A stretch of 64,000 nucleotides of DNA from Sipunculus nudus (Eukaryota; Annelida; Sipuncula; Golfingiida; Sipunculidae). Each line of letters begins with the position of its first letter. Position 1 is the stretch's first letter. The translations under genes and the position numbers were made by a program. The notes beneath the pieces were generated by a model that saw only the letters and a program-made list of their open reading frames with translations, searched no databases and was not told the origin of the DNA. Shown piece after piece: positions 59,357 through 64,000 of this stretch. The stretch spans positions 44,992,456-45,056,455 of the forward strand of contig CM049318.1 of NCBI GenBank assembly GCA_026874595.1, read 5' to 3'.

Positions 59357-61960
59357 ATGGAAAACCGAGCTGATTTCGGCGATAACGACGTTTATAACAG
59401 GTTCTAAATGGACTAGTGAAGCTTCTAAAACGCTTCTTTCTCAATTTTTAATCGGCCATTTTTGCACAAAACACGAGCTTGTATTATGCGAAAACCAAGC
59501 TGATATCGCCGAAAACGAAGTTTGTAAAAGTTTCTAAATGGCCAAATAAACCTTCTAAAACGCTTCTTTGGCAATATAAATCGGCTATTTTTGCACAAAA
59601 CACGATCTTGTATTATGCGAAAACCAAGCTGATTTCGGCGAAAACGACGTTTGTAACAGGGTCTAAATGGACTAATGAAGCTTCAAAAACGCTTCTTTCG
59701 TTATCGAAATCGGCCATTTTTGGACAAAACACTATCTTGTATTAAGCGAAAACCGAGCTGATTTCGGCAAAAACGACGTTTATAACCGGTTACTTGGTGG
59801 ACTAATGAAGCTTCTAAAACGCTTCTTTCGCAATTTAACCGGCCATTTTGCACAAAACACGATCTTGTATTACGCGAAAACCGAGCTGATTTCGGCGAAA
59901 ACGACGTTTGTAATAGGGTCTCAATGGCCTAATGAAGCTTCTAAAACGCTTCTTTCTCAATTTAAATCGGCCATTTTTGCACAAAACACGATCTTGCATT
60001 TCGCGAAAACCGAGCTGATTTCGGCGAAAACGACGTTTGTAACAGATTCGAAATAGACTAATGAAGCTTCTTAAACGCTTCTTTCTCAATTTAAATCGGC
60101 CATTTTTGCAGAAAACACGATCTTGTATTACGCGAAAACCGAGCTGATTTCAGTTAAAACGACGTTTGTAACATATCCTTAATGGACTGATGAAGCTTCT
60201 AAAACGCTTCTTTCGCAATTTAAATTGGCCATTTTTACACAAGACACGATCTTGTATTACGCGAAAACCGGGCTGATTTCAGCAAAACCGACGTTTGTAA
60301 CAGGTTCTAAATGGCCTAGTAAAACTTCTGAAACTCTTATTTTGCTATTTAATTCGGCCATATTTGCACAAAACACGATCTTGTATTACGCTAAACCGAG
60401 CTGATTTCGGCGAAAACGACGTTTGTAACGGGTTCTAAATGGACTAATGAAGCTTCTAAAAACGCTTCTTTCGCAATATAAATCGGCCATTTTTGCAATG
60501 AACACGATCTTGTATTACGCAAAAACCGAGCTGATTTCGGTGAAAACGCCGTTTGTAACATGTTCTGAATGGACTACTGAAGCATTATTGCAGAAAAAAC
60601 GATCTTGTATTACTGGAAAATCGAGCTGATTTCGGCGAAAACCACGTTTGTAAGAGGTTCTGAATGGACTAATGAAGCTTTTAAATCGCATCTTTCCCAA
60701 TTTAAATCGGCCATTTTTGCACAAAAAACGATTTCGTGTTGCGCCGAAACCAATCTGATTTCGGCAGAAACGGCGTTTGTAACAGGTTCTAAATGGACCA
60801 GTGAAGCTCCTAAAATGCTTCTTTCGCAATTTAAATCGGCTATTTTTGCACCAAACATGATCTTGTATTACGCGAAAACCAAGCTGGTTTCGGCGAAACC
60901 GAGGTTTGTAACAGGTTCTAAATTTCCTAATAAAGCTTGTGAAACTCTTCTTTCGCTATTTAAATCGGCCATTTTCCGACAAAACACGATCTTGTATAAC
61001 GCGAAAACCGAGCTACTTTCGGGGAAAACGGCGTTTTTAAGAAGTTCTGAACGGACTAATGAAGCTTTTAAAACGCATCTTTCGCAATTTCAATCGGCCA
61101 CTTTTGCAGAAAACACGATCTTGTATTACGCGAAAACCTAGCTGGTTTCGTTGAAAACGACGTTTGTAACAGGTTCTAAATGGACTAATGAAGCTTCTAA
61201 ACGCTTCTCTTGCAATTTAAATCGGCCATTTTTGCAGAAAATACAATCTTGTATTTTGGGAACAACGAGCGGATTTCGGCGAAAACGACGTTTGTAACAG
61301 GTTCTAAATGGCCTAATGAAGCTTGTCAGACGATTCTTTCGCAATTTAAATCGGCCACTTTTGCAGAAAACACGATCTTGTATTACGCGAAAACCGAGCT
61401 GATTTTGGCGAAAACGACGTTTGTATCAGGTTCTAAATGGACTAATGAAGCTTCTAAACGCTTCTCTCGCAATTTAAATCGGCCATTTTTGCAGAAAATA
61501 CGATTTTGTATTAGGCGAAAAACGAGTTGATTTCGGCGAAAACGACGTTTGTAACAGGTTCTAAATGGCCTAATGAAGGTTCTAAACGCTTTTTTTTGCA
61601 ATTTAAATCGGCTATTTTTGCAGAAAATACGATCTTGCATTAGGCGAACAACGAGTTGGTTTCGGCGAAAAATGACGCTTGTAACAGTTTCTAAATGGAC
61701 TAATGAAGTTGTCAAACGCTTCTTTCGCAATTTAAGTATTGAAGCTTCTTTGGCAATTTAAACCGGTTATTTTTGCACAAGACACGATCTTGTATTACGC
61801 GAAAACCGAGCTGATTTCGGCGAAAACGACGTTTGTAACAGGGTCTAAATGGCCTAATGAAGCTTCTAAAACGCTTCTTTTGCAATTTAAATCGGACATT
61901 TTTGCACAAAACACGATCTTGTATTACGCGAAAACCGAGCTGATTTCGGCGAAAACGACG
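59305..61960 (-). repeat. Reverse arm R2 of the alternating super-repeat
   Basis: About 20 reverse monomers. Follows the same order as R1 without the 516-bp duplication. It carries an odd monomer near 59770-59790, where CGTTTATAACCGGTTACTTGGTGGAC replaces the usual TTTGTAACAGG..TAAATGG. It includes a truncated monomer near 60580 and ends with CGAAAACGACGGAAAAAGCC at the junction hairpin. Confidence 0.9.
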
Positions 61961-64000
61961 GAAAAAGCCTTAAATAGGTTATTTAAATAGCGAAAGAAGC
62001 GTTTCACAAGCTTTATTAGGCCATTTAGAATATGTTACAAACGTCGGTTTTGCCGAAATCAGCTCGGTTTTCTTGTAATACAAGATCGTGTTTTGTGCAA
62101 AAATGGCCGATTTAAATTGCGAAAGAAGCGTTTTAGAAGCTTCATTAGTCCAGTTAATAATCGGTTACAAACGTCGTTTTCGCCGAAATCAACTCGGTTT
62201 TAGCGTAATACAAGATATTCTTTTCTGCAAAAATGGCCGAATTAAATTGCGAAAGAAGCGTTTCAGAGGCATCATTAGTTCATTTAGAATCTGTTACAAA
62301 CGTCGTTTTCGTCGAAATCAGCTTGGTTTTCGAGTAATACAAGGTCATGTTTTGTGCAAAAATGGATGATGTAAATTCCGAAAAAAGCATTTTAGGAGCT
62401 TCACTGGTCCATTTAGAACTTCTTACAAACACCGTTTTCGCCGAAATCAGATCGGTTTCGGCGCAAGACGAAATCGTTTTATGTGCAAAAATGGCCGATT
62501 TAAATTGCTAAAGATGCGTTTTAAATGCTTCATTATTCCATTCAGAACCTCTTACAAACGTGGTTTTCGCCGAAATCAGCTCGGTGTTACAGTAATACAA
62601 GATCGTTTTTTCTGCAATAATGCTTCATTAGTCCATTCAGAACATGTTACAAACGGAGTTTTCACCGAAATCAGCTCGGTTTTTGCGTAATACAAGATCG
62701 TGTTCTCTGCAAAAATGGCCGATTTAAATTGCTAAAGAAGCGTTTTAGAAGCTTCATTAGTCCATTTAGAACCTGTTATAAACGTAGTTATCGCCGAAAT
62801 CAGCTTGGTTTTCCCGTAATACAAGATCGTGTTTTGTGTCAAAATGGTCGATTTAAATTGCGAAAGAAGCGTTTTAGAAGCTTCATTAGTCCACATAGAA
62901 ACCGGTTATAAACGTCGTTTTCGCCGAAATCAGCTCGGTTTTCGCGTAATACAAGATCGTGTTTTCTGCAAAAATGGCCCAATTATATTGAGGAAGAAGC
63001 ATTTTAGAAGCTTCATTAGTCCATTTAGAACATATTACAAACGTCGTTTTCTCCAAAATCAGCTTGGTTTTCGCGTGATTCAAGATCGTGTTTTGTTTAA
63101 AAATGGACGATTTATATTGCGAAAGAAGAGTTTTAGAAGCTTCATCAGTCCATTTAGAACCTGTTACAAACGCCGTTTTCGCCGAAATCAGCTCGGTTTC
63201 GGCGCAACACGAAATCTTTTTTGTGCAAAAATGGCCGATTTAAATTGCAAAAGATGCGTTTTAAAAGCTTCATTAGTCCATTCAGAACCTCTTACAAAAG
63301 CCGTTTTCGCCGAAATTAGCTTGGTTTTCGCGTTATACAAGATTGTGTTTTGGCGAAAAATGTCCTATCTAAATAGCGAAAGAAGCGTTTCACAAGCTTT
63401 ATTAGGCCAGTTGATAACCAGTTACAAACGCCGTTTTCGCCGAAACAGCTCGGTTTCGGCGCAATACGAAATCGTGTTTTGGCGAAAAATGGCCGATTTA
63501 AATTGCGAAGGAAGCGTATTAGAACTTCATTAATCCAGTTGATAACCGGTAACAAACGTCGTTTTCGCCGAAATCAGATCGGTTTTAGGGTAATACAAGA
63601 TCGTCTTTTTTGCAAAAATGGCCGAATTAAATTGCGAAAGAAGCGTTTTAGAGGCATCATTAGTTCATTTAGAATCTGTTACAAACGCCGTTTTCGCCGA
63701 AATCAGCTCGATTTCGGCGCAAAACGAAATCGTTTTTTGTGTAAAAATGGCCGATTTAAATTGCAAAAGATGTGTTTTAAAAGCTTCATTAGTCCATTCA
63801 GAACCTCTTACAATCGCCGTTTTCGCCGAAATTAGCTCGGTTTTCGCGTTATACAAGATCGTGTTTTGGCGAAAAATGGCCGATTTAAATAACGAAAGAA
63901 GCGTTTCACAAGCTTTATTAGGCCAGTTGATTACCGGTAACAAACGCCGTTTTCGCCGAAATCAGCTCGGTTTCCTAGTAATACTAGATCGTATTTGTGC
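61961..64000 (+). repeat. Forward arm F3 of the alternating super-repeat (runs off the window)
   Basis: Forward monomers matching F2 at an offset of 6199-6202 bp up to about 63700. There F3 holds two additional monomers (ATTTCGGCGCAAAACG and the GATTACCGGTAAC monomer) before rejoining F2 at CCTAGTAATACTAG (57514 against 63974, offset 6460 = 6202 + 258). The array continues beyond the window edge. Confidence 0.88.
61970..61986. repeat. Reverse-to-forward junction hairpin, copy 3
   Basis: TTAAATA-GGT-TATTTAA, preceded by GGCGAAAACGACGGAAAAAGCC and followed by AATAGCGAAAGAAGCG. Same connector as at 50700 and 55771, with one-base differences in the A-run. Confidence 0.88.

Overview
This window holds no gene that I can support. 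It is satellite DNA from end to end: two unrelated tandem-repeat families on one scaffold, broken by two runs of exactly 500 N (24598-25097 and 50189-50688). Long homogeneous arrays, nested higher-order repeats and the lack of any operon or RNA gene point to a eukaryotic heterochromatic region (centromeric, pericentromeric, subtelomeric or an interstitial block). The species cannot be read from the sequence. The AGGTCA-type motifs and the CAAA/CAGA microsatellite remind me of marine-invertebrate repeats, but this is only an impression.

Region 1 (1-24597) is satellite A, a head-to-tail array with a 1269-bp unit: 19 full copies plus 483 bp of a twentieth. Each unit combines a CAAA-type microsatellite, an 88-bp GC- and CpG-rich module, two diverged internal copies 456 bp apart that both keep a perfect 7-bp hairpin, and four TGACCT half-sites (AGGTCA on the minus strand). 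Copies in the first 11.4 kb look identical apart from one base. Copies around 11.4-14.0 kb and above about 17.8 kb carry scattered one-base gains and losses, densest toward the gap, which looks like residual long-read error near a contig end.

Region 2 (25098-50188) is satellite B, an unrelated 129-bp monomer in one orientation throughout. It is organised as a 28-29-monomer higher-order repeat (3614 and 3743 bp), then as shorter and more mosaic repeats: a 516-bp four-monomer duplication, a 1000-bp repeat that includes a 95-bp truncated monomer, a 2.68-kb repeat, and longer duplications at offsets of about 4517 and 7058 bp.

Region 3 (50689-64000) is the same satellite B family, but its orientation flips four times: forward to 52345, reverse to about 55763, forward to about 59304, reverse to about 61960, then forward. 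Both kinds of junction recur. Forward-to-reverse junctions carry a 24-bp-arm palindrome. Reverse-to-forward junctions carry an AT-rich 7-bp hairpin, and a third copy of it lies directly after the second N gap. This makes a 6.2-7.0-kb head-to-head/tail-to-tail super-repeat, the most unusual feature of the window.

Both unit lengths are multiples of three (1269 = 3x423, 129 = 3x43), so any frame open in one monomer stays open across many. This produces long open frames on both strands that should not be annotated as genes.
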